From the NCBI RefSeq assembly GCF_004193775.1, contig NC_041010.1, positions 42,707,562-42,771,561 on the forward strand: 64,000 bases of DNA. The letters run 5' to 3'. The notes below the pieces were generated by a model that saw only the letters and a list, made by a program, of their open reading frames with translations, was not told where the DNA came from and made no database searches. Below are positions 37,454 through 49,925 of the stretch, piece after piece (position 1 is the stretch's first letter; every line of letters starts with the position of its first letter). A program made the position numbers and the translations under genes. The stretch is from Glycine soja. Its lineage: Eukaryota > Streptophyta > Magnoliopsida > Fabales > Fabaceae.

Positions 37454-38760
37454 TATTCAACTATTGAAAGTTTTGGAATGTACGTCACACACAAATCCTG
37501 GGAAAGAAAACGAAGTTTCAATTAATCATCAAACATCAAGTTATAAATTTCAAAAGCAAACTTCAAGTGACAACACCAAGATAACATCATTTGTACAGCA
37601 CTATATGACAGGGGATTTCAATTGCAACAAAAGGGAAAAATACCTCATCAATTCTAGATCAAATGAAAATATTATCAGAAACGAACCAAAAAACTATTTA
37701 AATCACAATCAGCTGAAAGTGTTAATCTAAAACCCATCCCAGAACTTTTTCAAACTTTTGACAATATATGTACTAAAATATTGATAAAAATTCATGATGA
37801 CCTATGCCCTGGGGATATAGCATTAGCATATGCAGCCTCGCTGAACCAAGAAGAATGCCCAATTAGTCATTGTTGCTCTCACACACTTAAACATAAAATT
37901 AAAAAACACCACATCATCATATGCATGAAGCAAAACAAATGGATTGCTGAGGCTTGCATTAAAACAATAAAAAGGTTGGATTAATAGGCCACTAACATGA
38001 TACTAACCAAACCTAGGCTATTTCAGTTCCAAAAAAATAAATCAGTTTAAAATCAAAACGAAGAAAAAATGAAACACATTAACCCGCTGGCACCAAAGGA
38101 CAATCACGAATTAATACTATCATCTAACTCGTAGAAGCCTATTGTTCTCCGCAACAGTTGAGAATAAGAGGGTTTTAAGGCTTGGCTTAGAGCCTACACC
38201 AATCTATTTAATCTATCTGTAATAGTTCGATCTATCTTCCTGAGATGAGAATTTGTTTTGAAATAGCTAGATTAGAACTGACCGCCTTGCCTTGGCTTAT
38301 TGTGTGATTTTTGAGCAGGTTCACAAAATTCTTGAATAAGCACGCAGGCACGCACATGTCAAACACCTCAAACTGCAATATCAAATAAAATAGAAGCAGC
38401 GAAGCACCGAGAGCTAAGGTTGAGGTGATATTGTGATGTGAGGAGAGAAAAAAGTAAAAAAGAATAAGAAAAAGGGAAAATGGTGGGAGAAGAGAGATGG
38501 AGGAATTGGAGCAAGTGAAAGGGAATATTGATATTGATTACCGAATGGCGGTGGAGGCGAGAGATTGGATGAGATAGGGATGGAGGAGAAAGGGTGAGCG
38601 AGCACAGATACAACCAAACGCGAAAGCAAGAAAGAGAACGAGTTAGGGCGGGTGAGTTTTAACTCGACTCGGCGAATTTCATTCGGATGAGATGAGATAC
38701 AATACAATACAATACGATACGATACAATACAATACCAAGTTTTCTTTACTTACACAACAC
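37454..38760 (-). other. Probable leader exons and promoter of TOP1
   Basis: An acceptor (TCCCAG then GATTTG) at 37498 precedes a short leader exon 37497-37454. A good donor (CATTCG then GTAATC) at 38541 would end a first leader exon running up to about 38700. This gives a 5'UTR intron of about 1 kb. The first exon is C/T-rich on the minus strand. Next to it, on the promoter side, lies an imperfect (AATAC/GATAC)n pentamer tract at 38695-38733 and a (GGTTT)n tract at 38783-38804. The exon limits are inferred from splice signals only. Confidence 0.5.
38695..38733. repeat. Pentanucleotide (GATAC/AATAC)n microsatellite
   Basis: About eight copies of a 5-bp unit, GATAC/AATAC alternating, next to the putative transcription start of TOP1. 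Length-variable tracts at this spot could serve as a marker. Confidence 0.75.
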
Positions 38761-38782
38761 AGATCTTGTCACGGACTCACGG

Positions 38783-38804
38783 TTTGGTTTGGTTTGGTTT
38801 GCTT
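38783..38804. repeat. (GGTTT)n microsatellite
   Basis: Four tandem GGTTT units in the upstream region of TOP1. Confidence 0.7.
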
Positions 38805-39126
38805 TGCCCTCTCGTTTTCACTCTTCCCTTCCCTTCCTTTATAATTTCTCCAACCAATGGGCCCAATGTCTCAGGCCCTGTCCTTTCAGCCCATATTTCC
38901 AAATTGACCCAAACTATAACAACACGTGTTTCTTCTCCTTCTTCTTTTCGTTAGTTTGAAATGGTGTTAGTTTAGGATCCCGTCATTATTTCTTTAAGCT
39001 TGTCGTTTTTAATTCGGACCAAAGTTCTCACCCTTCAAATAAACTAAAGGAAATTGTTGAAGGAACATGAGTTAATTCTTTTTTTTTTGGCTGAATATAT
39101 TATGTCATATTGTGATCAAAGCTTTG

Positions 39127-39128
<2 letters not shown>

Positions 39129-39175
<47 letters not shown>
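39129..39175. repeat. (AT)n microsatellite, left flank of the sandwiched block
   Basis: An uninterrupted AT dinucleotide run of about 23 units. A matching run lies at 40604-40659. Confidence 0.95.
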
Positions 39176-39179
<4 letters not shown>

Positions 39180-40599
39180 CGTTGGCAAGTGTATCAAATC
39201 GTCACAAGTAGTAAAGTACTCGAAAGTTCGAGTGTCGAATCTTTCGTACTTAGATTAATGTAAATTCAATTTAAAAGCAAGACATAAGAATTTAAAATAA
39301 AAGATAAAGGAAGCTAGTAGATAAGATAAAGTAAAGATAAAAGATTTAAAGATAAATTAGAAGATAAGGGAAAAGATAAAAGAATTAAAGATAAAATTAA
39401 AAGATAAAGAAAAAAAATAAAAGATTTAGATAAAAAAGATAAGATAAATTCAAGATACTTCAAACAATAAAATAGGGAATAGAATCTCTATAGTAAAATT
39501 GTTAAAACCTGACCAATCTAATTACCTATATACATGGATTCTGGACTTGTCTGTTATTAATACCAACGAATTAATTCTGCCCCATATTTATCCATCTACT
39601 TGCCTCTGATGCCTCAAGATGACACGTCTACCTTAATTACCTATCTTCCAAATGCCCTTTGCAAAGACTCAATAACTAAGATGCATTAGGATTACATTCT
39701 AGATGTTTGCTAAAGCATGGGCATTGGGACATTAAGTCATGCTAACCCTCTAAAAGCGTTACCCTTAAAACAGATTCAAGTATTCATTCCTTACCCCTAA
39801 TTAGGCTTTACCCTCTCCTGAGTGGACTAAACCCTAACAGAAAGCAAGTTCCGAGATACAAGATGTAAAAAGAAAGAACGGTAAATAAATAAAAGAACCT
39901 GGAGGGAATCCCTCTTTTTATTGATAACTCTTGAAATGCTTCATACATCATTGATTTTTTAGACCTATCAGACCCTAACTAGGGGATTAGCCACTCATGG
40001 CAATTGAGGGCTTTACAACTGGGGTGAAAGAAAGAATAGGGGTGATAAAAACAAAGAATATAGAGAGAGAAGGGAGAGCTCAGGCTTAGAGTGCTGAGAG
40101 AATTGCTCTGAGCCGAGATGTCCTGTTTCCCTAGGACTGGCTCTCTATTTATAGATGCTAAAGTGAGCTTTGAGCCTTCATATACTCGCTTAGCGCGACA
40201 CCTCACGTTTAGCGCGTTCGGATCGCGCTTAGCACGCGCTGCAGGCTTAACCTGTGCTTCTGTTGGATTGCGCACTTAGCGCGTGGCTGGGGCTTAACGT
40301 GTGTAACGGATTCTGCATCTTCGAGCTCAACGCTTCGCTTAGCGCCTATCTGCTTTCCTCGCTTAGCGCGTGGCGCGCGCTTAGCGCGAGTGTTGGGCTA
40401 AGTCTGCTTCAGACTTTCTTCCTTTTTCTTCATTTCTGTTGCCTTTTTGCTTAATGTAACTTCAATTTTTGTATATGCAACCAGAAATTCAATTTAATTA
40501 ATTTTCCAACTTTTAATCACAAATAACTGCTAAATAATTAATTCTAAACCAAAATTTGATTAATTCACTACTATTAATTCACAATTATTTAGCAGTCAT

Positions 40600-40603
<4 letters not shown>
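39176..40603. mobile_element. 1.4-kb non-coding block set between two (TA)n arrays
   Basis: No protein family is recognised. The left end reads AACTCGTTGGCAAGTGTATC; an A/G-rich zone of 'AAGATAAA' repeats follows (39295-39450), then more balanced DNA, then a GC-rich patch (40188-40392) where TTAGCGC recurs about seven times, often in palindromic CGCTTAGCGCG form. The right end reads ATTTAGCAGTCATC. Both sides abut long (TA)n runs, the arrangement of microsatellite-targeted elements such as rice Micron. I see no clear terminal inverted repeats or target duplication other than the TA tracts. It could also be a solo LTR-like piece (TG...CA ends are possible at 39183 and near 40598). Confidence 0.5.

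Positions 40604-40659
<56 letters not shown>
40604..40659. repeat. (AT)n microsatellite, right flank of the sandwiched block
   Basis: An AT dinucleotide run of about 28 units, the partner of the run at 39129-39175. Confidence 0.95.
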
Positions 40660-40664
<5 letters not shown>

Positions 40665-42726
40665 CTCAAACAAACCAGTTTACATTGTATTAGAAAAAAA
40701 ATCATATTTAAAAGCAATGGGCCCGTCATTACTTCTCTTCAGGCCCAATTTATTGTCCAGCTCATCTCGTCTTTCTTTTATTTATATTAGAAATGTATTA
40801 AAAAATCACAGTAAATGCGTATTAATGCTAATTTTTAATGATTTTTTTATTACTTAATCAGTGTCCTAAGCTACTGGCCTTATTTTTCTGGAGTTAATAC
40901 GAATTGGAGTTGCCATGGAAATAATGATGATATCGTAGATAAATTTGAACAGCAAAACACCATGAAAATGCGATAAGTTAAAGAAACTTGAACAGGGAAA
41001 GGGAGAATTAAACTTTCGATTTTTTTCGTGACAAATTAATATGTCGTTTCATTAAAAAGTCGATTAAAATATACATAAATTGTATTCCCTATTAGCTGAA
41101 AGAAAGGTTAATTAATTTTTTAATTCATTAACTTTTTTAAATTATAATTTTTAATTCCTCAATTTTTTACGACCTTTAATCCTTCATTAATTTTTTGTTA
41201 ACATATTCAGTGCCTCGTTGATTTGGTTGTTCAAGATTAATCTTTGTTTTACTCATTTTTAATCTCTCGATTATTCTATAATGGGACAAATTTGGCAAAT
41301 AACATATAAATAGAAAAAAAAATCTCTTAAAAAATCCCACTATTAAAAAAGAACGGAAGTAGTAATAACTTTTTTTCTAAAATACAATATCATAAATTTA
41401 ACGGTAAATCACGTAATATCAAGCTAATACGTATTAAATTTTAGATAAAGTATTAAATATTTTTAAAATAATATACAATTTTGTAAACCTAATTCATTTA
41501 ATAAAAATTCTCAAAACAATTATTAGATTAATGAAATTCAATATTTATAGGGCTATTAAGTGAAATAAGTTAGACAAGACTTAAGTCATGTTTGGATTAT
41601 TAATTTATTAGTTTTGTTAAAAAAAATTAATAGAAAGAATTTAAACTCATGACTTCTTATTTTCCCCCTTCTCACCCTTAATACCCCTTCTAACCATTAA
41701 CTCAATCTTATATTTTCGAAAAAGAAGGAGGAATTCTAGTATATCGTTTGCTCTAAACTTAATTTTGGATGGGCCCAAATGGTACCCCAATCATGCACTT
41801 ACTCTTCATTGCAAGTGGATTCCTTACCATGATATTCTAAAAATGACAACTACAAAATGTAGGAGTATGTAAACAATTAAGAGGGATAAGTTTCACCTTG
41901 AACATTACATGATTACAAACATATCTTCTAAGTTCAATCCAGTCCTATAGGCTATATCACAGCTTGTATGAGAAACCACTTAAAACACGTATTAGTTACA
42001 ACAACAGCGTAGTCATTTTCAAACCCATGATGTGCGAAGTGGTATTGACTACGAATTTATGATTCACTGTACTATATATTAATCCCAAGGTAGAATATAT
42101 GTTGTACTGTAGTTGCAGTGACAATCAAGCATAACTATTTCGGCAGAAAGGACCGGACCGGGTAACTGAGCTTCAGTGCAGCATCGCAGGCTTTAATTTC
42201 ACGATCCAAAAACCAAGTCACGTAAGGAAGCCAAAGGTGAGCTATAACCATGGACTACGCTGTCTCTCCAGAAAGCCGTTCATGTCACAAGGAGGAAAAA
42301 AAGTTATGGTTGTTACAAACTTACAACGGGACAAAAGAAGGTTAAGTAATTTTGTATTAATTTCTTATAAGCTACTGTTGCGTGAAATAGTTATAACAAC
42401 CTTATGTTTGATTATGATTTACGAAAACAAAAATATATAACTACATTGAAAATGGGCTATTTATTACAATCACTCGACAACCAATTAATTTTTTAAAAAT
42501 AAAGTACTTTTAATACCTAAAGAATCACATTTTTGCGGAATGTATGCAGCTATATTCCCAACAGGAATACCTTATTTTATATATTTAACAATATGGTTGC
42601 TCAAGACATGGCACACCAATGAGTAATGCATCATCAGCAGTAGCGGTAAATCATATTGCATAACAATAAGAGAAATTGAGATATTGTGCATCAACCTGTG
42701 AGGACATGGCCCAGATATGACATAAG
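40660..42726. other. AT-rich intergenic DNA
   Basis: No gene is supported. A piece near 41610-41720 (AATTTAAACTCATGACTTC, followed by C-rich text) resembles a decayed short interspersed element but lacks clear ends. The frame at 42237-42440 is unrecognised. Confidence 0.35.
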
Positions 42727-43588
42727 TTAACACAGCCTAGGAATGGCAACAGATATATGTGACAGTGTGTTTATGAGTGCTATAGGGTTAAGAGAGTAAC
42801 CTATCCACGAAATCAGACCAACAGTTGCTGATAAGAAGAATTCCTTGCTGATAATGTTTAAACTGCAAAAAGAGCAATATTAGTCTATAGCTGATTCTAT
42901 ATTTTACTCAAAAGAGCACCAGAAAGAAAAGTAAATAAGCAGACTGGACATAAAACTCACAAGTATAGGCATGCAATATTCCCATATCCGTAAAAAAGGG
43001 TAGCCCACACTGAACCGGTGAACCTACCATCACAGTTAATTGAATTGATAGAGTTAATATATGCAGAAGCAGCTTCACAAGATTACAACAAATGCAGCAC
43101 TCAAAATGGAAAATCACAGGTAATGGTAAAGTTGGACGTATGAGATACATACAATTGATGAATTTCTGCCGAAGTGTGTATCATTAGAGGCAAGCAAATA
43201 AAAGTAATACTCAGTATAAAAGTTGACAAGCCTTTCATGTTCTCAGGATTAGAGGCAGCAAAATAATTACCACATGAAATCGCGAATCAAGAGAGCACGT
43301 GGAAGCATAAGCCCATTTCCAAGCATGGCAAGCAGCATAGAAAAAGCTGACAAGCCTTTCATGTTCTCAGGATTGAGATAATTTGTCCACTATGGCAGAA
43401 CAAAAAGGTTAATAAAAATGCATAGGAGATAGAAGTTGAATTACAATGCTCTTAAAGCAATTAAGATTCTCATATATATAGTTTACCATTTGAGAAACTG
43501 GCATCCACATGAAGAGTAATGTAGCTGTCCATCCAGATATTCCTCCAACAAATTTGACACCTTTCTCAGAAAGTTTTCCAGTTCTTGC
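42727..43588 (-). pseudogene. MEX1-like: 5'-truncated MEX1-type maltose transporter fragment
   Basis: Four minus-strand exons of the chloroplast-envelope maltose exporter MEX1: 43588-43487 (ARTGKLSEKGVKFVGGISGW, TATLLFMWMPVSQM), 43389-43271 (WTNYLNPENMKGLSAFSMLL, AMLGNGLMLPRALLIRDFMW), 43023-42961 (FTGSVWATLFYGYGNIACLY) and 42862-42727 (NIISKEFFLSATVGLISWIG). All splice sites and phases are intact and the reading frame stays open for 139 residues to a TAA. The N-terminal two-thirds of the family (transit peptide and first membrane spans) is not found between here and the sigma-factor gene. The last residues after SWIGYS do not match the usual MEX1 ending, so the 3' end is also altered. A partial gene duplicate that cannot make a full transporter. 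Confidence 0.85.
43221..43375. repeat. 31-bp direct repeat copying part of a MEX1 exon
   Basis: 43221-43251 and 43345-43375 share GACAAGCCTTTCATGTTCTC and differ at only one or two positions. The second copy is exon sequence (PENMKGLSA); the first lies in the next intron. A weaker repeat (ATTAGAGGCA then GCAAA) at about 43188 and 43250 extends the pattern, so the intron contains a local duplication. Confidence 0.75.
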
Positions 43589-44900
43589 CTGCAAATCTTA
43601 GAGCAAAGCGTTTAAAATGACAATGAAACTGAAAGCCTATTTACAATTCCATAGGTCTCAATCTAGAAACAAGACCCTGAATTCAAATTTCCTGGTTTCA
43701 GTTAACACCCTCTTTTTCATGGATTGGTGAAATAAGTACTTATATGAAATTTCAAGAAATATATGGGGTTCTGTGTTGCACTGATAAGAGTATGATGGTA
43801 TGAGCACCAGATATGATATGGCTAATGACATATAGCAACTTTTACGTTGGGGAGAAGGGGCAAATTTAAATAAAGTCTAACTTAAGTATTATGCCACTCA
43901 TGACAAACAAATATAAACATATTTGATACCATATGGCTCATTTCATTTTTTTTCTTATTATTTACTTAAATTATTGTTGATTTATTCACAACAGTTCAAG
44001 TTATAGTGGGGTAGGATACCCATATGCACTGGGTACATGACCACCTTTGGCATATCAATGCATCCTGGAAAGTGAAAAATATGTAAGTTAGACTTTTTTA
44101 GGTTTATTACAATATTAGAGTTGAATATTCATTAATTTTATTTATAATTAATATGTATATAAAAAGACTAGTTAGTCAATCTGATAGGATGAGCTTTAGA
44201 GACTCAAATATATTCGTAAGCCTACATGGCGAAAAGACTACTACATATTGGATGGTCTTAATATTTATTTATGTTTAAAATAATATGATGTTAACGCATG
44301 AATAATTAGTATCTATTGACTGACATCTATATAAATATATTCCTTTTACAAGAAAATCAATGAATGAAGAAATCAACGAATATTATATTACTTTCCTTTT
44401 TATCTTATTGCCAATATTAATGTCGTGACATGCATCTAAAAATGTCATGTGAGAATAAGCATTATATAATACTTCTAAATACATATAGTGTAACAATTTT
44501 TTTTTCTTTTGGTGTTAAGGAGGCAAAGCCCAAACAAACAAACTACAATGGAACTCTACGGATCATACGAAGACCCACAGCATCCTTAACTAACAAACCC
44601 AACTATCATGTAACATTTTTAAATACACATCATGTAACATTTTTAAATACACATCATGTAACATAAAAACCATTAATTAAAAAAATTATGAGAACTTAAA
44701 AGTAAAAATTTTATTTTTGGAGTATTAAAACAAAAATTACCCATATTTATTGGTACTAAAACCATATTTAAAGGGATTTACAAATCTCCAATGTTCCCTT
44801 ATATAATTGTCCTCTTTTTGAATCAGGAAGTCAAATTTCTAGGTACATACTTCCTCTGTGTATATATACATTGTAACATATTTCTATGATGAGTCCAAAT
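43589..44900. other. Intergenic DNA with a 24-bp tandem repeat
   Basis: No upstream MEX1 exons are found. At 44605-44664 a 24-bp unit (ATCATGTAACAT then TTTTAAATACAC) is repeated two and a half times. The region around 44510-44590 (AGGCAAAGCCCAAACAAACA) resembles a decayed retroelement end but is not classifiable. Confidence 0.45.
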
Positions 44901-47900
44901 TTAATGTTTCAATAGCATGGCTTCCATTTGTCTCTTCCTCGCAGCATGTTTTAGTTTCTCCAATGCAACAAGTCCAACTTGCCTTACTCTTTCTCTTGAC
45001 AAACCTATCCTGCAGAAAGAATACAACAAGAGTAATGGTCAGAATTTGAATTTCGAGGACAATAGAGACAGGGGAAGCCGTGCTGTTAGTGTGATATTTT
45101 CAAGCATCATTCCAACTTAACATAAGTATACTTAAGAAAAGAAGTAACAGGAGGAAACGTGGTTGAATTCACCGTTTACTAATGTCTTCCCATGTAAGAC
45201 CTTCTTTATCCAATCCATAATAAAGTCGAATAATTTCTCTCTCTCGTTCCACAAGGGTCACATTAATGAGTTTGTTCACTTCGTCCTGTGAATGAATATT
45301 TACAAGTGGTATTAATCATTATGTAAGTTTATAACATGGATACTGATAATGTTAACAAGTGATCTTAGGTTATTGGTTAGGAAATCGGAAATAGAGCTTT
45401 TATGAAAAAAGAGTTTTGTTATCAATACATTCCCACCATCATTTCAAATGTAGTCCCACTCTTTCAATAAAAATTTCTGTTAGCAAGGCCCAAAAAAATT
45501 TTATGAAACAACATAAAAAAACAGAAGAGCTATTACTATGCAGGCTTATCTGAAATTATTGATTACAGTTCAGTTAATATACTTCGTAGTTTCTAAAATA
45601 ACATTTATAATACATCATATTGTCCACTGTGAAAATTATTTTGTTTTTGTCCAATGACTTCAAGTCAATATACATATACATATACTTAAACAATCAACAT
45701 ACAGAGCATTAAAACAATCCTCTGCATGCCAACAATGAAATACCTATGCTTTGCAATAAGTCAGGTTTCACTCAAATATTTTTCTAAATACCTTTAGTGC
45801 CCACTCGTCTACTCCATTCCATGGGATGTTCTCCACTCGATCATCCGCAATATACTGGTAATGGAAAGAAAAAACACAAATGAGACAATTGATATTCTTG
45901 AGAAAAAAGAAAACATAAAGAATAAGAAGAAAGCAGTTCTTATGATCTTCCTTGATGGAATAGCAGAAAGGTATTAACACTTACACTATGATGAGTTTCT
46001 CCTTGTATACCATTCAGAGAGGGGAATGCTTCTCTATCAAGCGAGATAGTTTTGCTGATTGCCTGCAACGAGTATAATTATAGACATGGTGAAACAAATG
46101 GATAATAGAGACATTACATGTATCATGCATGAGGATCATTGTTACCTCAGTAGCATTTCTGACTTTCTTTTGAGACATGTTAAGGTATTTTGCAATCCTC
46201 TGCAAAACATGGGAACAATTCAGTAAGGTCTACAATATTTAGAAATTTTAACATACTTGATACAGACTGCAGTAGCTTTCTTTTTATACATTTGGTTGAC
46301 TTACATCAATAGTTGGAGTAATGCCTCTCTCTTCTAGTCTAAACTTTGCATTGCGGATTAGAGATAGCCTCTCATGCAAATGAGCAGGCAATCTTAATGT
46401 TCTTGAGTTCTCAACTAAAGCTCTTGAAACTCCCTGTCAGCAGAAAAACAGTATTTCATGGTGGTTGGACAAATTTGAGATGCAAACAGCACAAACACAT
46501 AGGATTCCAAAACTAAGGAAAATGAAAAGGAAACAAAATGATGAAGAAGATGCAATCTCTACAGCTAAAATTGTTGCTTAAGCAATAACGGCAGAAATTA
46601 TGAAGTTAAGGGAAGCAACTGATTAGTCATACTTAACAATGATAACAACAACAAAAGCCTTATCCCACTGGATGAAACTGATTAATCATACCCAAATTCA
46701 GAAATTATGACTGCAAAGGACTGCCAGAGATTTAATACTGATTATGAAACACTAGTTACATAATATCCAGGTTTACAAAAATTATGAGAAAAAATAAGTA
46801 TTTAACAGAAATTATTTTAAGAAATTTCATGAAAATATTTTCTCATGTTGTCCTTCTTTCCATTGATTTTTAAAATATAAACTGGGCGAATCTTATGACA
46901 TACTCTGTTTAAAGAACAACAATGATAAAAATGTCTGATAATCAACCATATAGAAGGCAAGTCTAGAAAATTCTCATAAACACACAAAACCTCACCTGAC
47001 GTATCCACCAATAAACATAAGTTGAAATCTTAAACCCTTTTGAAGAATCAAACTTTTCAATACCACGCAGTAGTCCAATCAAGCCACCCTACCGAAAAAA
47101 TAAGATGAGTATTTCACAGCAGAGGAAAGGGCAGAGCCAACTGGATATGAATTTGAAACAGAGACATGTTTATAATCACCTGAACAAGATCGCCCATTTC
47201 TGCACCCAGGTTATCATATTTTTGAGCAATAGACATAACTAAGCGAACATTGCTCATAGCCAACTTTTCTCTTGCCAGAGTGCACTCTATCATTCTTGCT
47301 CGTAGTTCAGTTCGAGAAATCTTCAATGAAATTGCCATTTGATCATCAGAGGGTTCACATCCTAGTCTTTCCTTAAGTCTGAAACTCACGCAAAAAGGTT
47401 TACGTATCGTGTAAGTCAGTTATCCTTGTCTTTGAGGTAAAACCAGAACCAAAGGAAGTCAAGTTACAAAGTTATTTGCTAGAATTTCCATAAAGAAAAG
47501 ATATATATATATATATATATATATAAGTACCATGAAGAATAAAAAAATTCCATTATAAAAGACTATTATGTTATGACTTTATAAGAAGTGAATACATGCT
47601 TAATGATTTATATAATCTTTTCTCCATTCTAATTCAATTCTTAACAGCAACACTTCTGCTTCTGCCTCCAGCTATATTGTTGAAAGCTAACATGGTGAGA
47701 AGGAAATATATGAATTTCATCAATTAAATAAGTCGAAAGAAATTCAAATTAGTTCTCTGTCTTCAACCTGTTAAAAAGTCATGTGCACTATATGATATAT
47801 ACTTGTCAAGAAAACTAAGGCTCTGGCATTGACATAAAAGTTTTAAACAGTAGGGTGGTAATAAAACAATGAAACTGTTATAACAATAGCTTTACAGAAC

Positions 47901-48886
47901 AAGTTGCAATGAACAAAACCAGACCTTCATGCAAAGCAAGTTAGAATCATCTTAACCTATTGCATTATTAATTTCTCTCATTTCCCATTCAGATTAGTAT
48001 GATTAAAATAAAAGATGATAATTAAGGTTCAAAGCTTCAGTAACAAAACTTCCAATTAAGAGATCCAGAGATTCTTTAACTTGCTGCATTGCTTCACACA
48101 AATAATCACTAACAAAGTTACAATTACATAATATTGAAGCTAACAGGCAGACTACAATAACAGATTCTTCATCATTTTAATTAATCATAGGATCAACCAT
48201 ATATGCAATTACCTGGATTTATGCTCCTCTAAGGAAAGCCCAACTTTTATTCTCTCTGATAGGTTTACAACTTCTGCATGAGAGAGCAATTCCTCACTCA
48301 CTATGCCTTTCACATAGCCCTTCAAACGGTGTTGAAGCAGCTCTGGACTGATTTTGGACTTCAGCTGCATAGCACCACAAGTTTTAATCGCAGTCTTCCT
48401 CTTGGTATTCATTCTTCTTTGCCTTGCAGACACCCCAGAACAAGTCACCGCCACTTTCTTACATTTTTTTCCCTTACTAGAATGTTCGGTTAGCACTTCC
48501 CTTTCAAAGGAAAGGTTCCATTGCTTTTCCAGCATTGACTTCTGCAGCAAAAGAAGAGCCTCCACAGAATAACCCATTTCAGAGCTTTCCACCTCTAAGT
48601 CGTTAGAGTTGCAACTCTGAAACCATGAATCCGCAATGGTAGGGGCATCATCAACATGCTCCTTAAGAGCCTTAATGGACTGATTCTGCTGGTTCGATGC
48701 TGGAAAAGTTGGAGTGTAGTTGGATGACTTCTTGGCAGCTATTAAAGACTTTGTAGGAACAATTTGATAGTGTGTGGATCCAAAATCACTGCCATAAGAT
48801 AGCTTTTCTATAACATCAGAGTAATGGTATGATGAACTCAAGAGCCTCTTTCCTCCACTGAGTCCAATTACTGCAGCAGTAGCCAT
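44901..48886 (-). CDS. SIG1: Plastid RNA polymerase sigma factor SIG1
   Basis: Nuclear-encoded sigma-70 factor that directs the plastid-encoded RNA polymerase to chloroplast promoters. Nine minus-strand exons give 503 residues: 48886-48213, 47378-47180, 47088-46996, 46433-46305, 46199-46146, 46062-45985, 45854-45792, 45285-45173, 45009-44901. The N-terminus is basic and Ser-rich as a plastid targeting and regulatory region (to about 180). Region 1.2/2 runs from about 224 ([20 protein letters not shown]), with core binding [20 protein letters not shown] and the -10 recognition block [20 protein letters not shown]. Region 3 holds [13 protein letters not shown]. Region 4 has the -35 helix-turn-helix [20 protein letters not shown] near the C-terminus. 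Length and the starting [19 protein letters not shown] match Arabidopsis SIG1 (about 502 residues) better than SIG2-SIG6. The gene is intact. Confidence 0.95.
47501..47525. repeat. (AT)n microsatellite in a SIG1 intron
   Basis: About 12 AT units inside the first SIG1 intron (47379-48212). Confidence 0.9.
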
Positions 48887-49925
48887 TATATCCTTTCCTA
48901 GCCACTGTGTATGATTACCATCAAATTCTCCTATAATAACAATGATCCTAAACTGTGTCCACTACTCCCTATTGCTTCAGAAACTTCCTAAATTGTTGCT
49001 ATTCTTCTGATAAACCAAATAATAACAAAATATATATATATTAGTTATTGTTATAATATAAATAACGAATTATTCAAAATTTCCTTTATAAAGAAGATTA
49101 ATAATTTCTTGCCCCCCACCACTTAGAATATACATACTTCATGAAAACAACAATATATGCCTGTAGTACCCAAATGAAAACCAACGCAATTTTTTAATGG
49201 AAATACAAAGCCTGCAAAATGAAAAAAAAAAAAAAAGATAATAGTGCATGGTATGTCTGTGAATGGAGTACCTGAAAAAATTGCAATTTGGACAATGATG
49301 AATGCTCCAAAACAAAGAACTTAACAATTTTGAATCATTGAACCAGCTGCAGCTGCACACTGGAAAGGCTTCAAGCACAAAACTGTTGGTGCGGAAGCAA
49401 AATAACTATTAGATTTTTTTTGTTTTTCTTTTTCCCTCCTTTTATTTATTTGTTATTATTCGTATGAGGATGAAGTTAATTTGGTAGAGGAAGAAAGGGA
49501 AGAGAAAAAAAAATAGAAATAGAAATGAGAAAAAAAATGAAAAGATAAAGATATGAAAGGATGAGACATTATTGGCTGAAACAGATATTGGGAGCAACCT
49601 TGTGTGGTCTATGATGCGTTATGTTCTCTCTTCTCTTGATTCCACGTTCACCTTGGATTCAACATTCTTTTTATTTTTTTATCCACAACTTAATTTCTTT
49701 CTATAAATTCTATGATCTAGGTAATAGATTTTTTGTATTACTGGATGGAAACCAATCACATGTCTGTTGGCAAAAACCAAAACCTGTGTTTACATATTAC
49801 AAGTTTATACATAGAATTTATTTCATGTTAATCGTACGGATACTATTTAATTATGAATATTTGTTTTACTATTCTTCTCACTCTAGATATAAATTTTATT
49901 AGTTATTTAATAATATTTAGAGCTT
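48887..49925. other. SIG1 upstream region
   Basis: Leader and promoter of SIG1 (read leftward) followed by AT-rich DNA. A leader intron is possible but I could not fix its sites. The frames at 49139-49378 and 49621-49902 are unrecognised. Confidence 0.4.
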
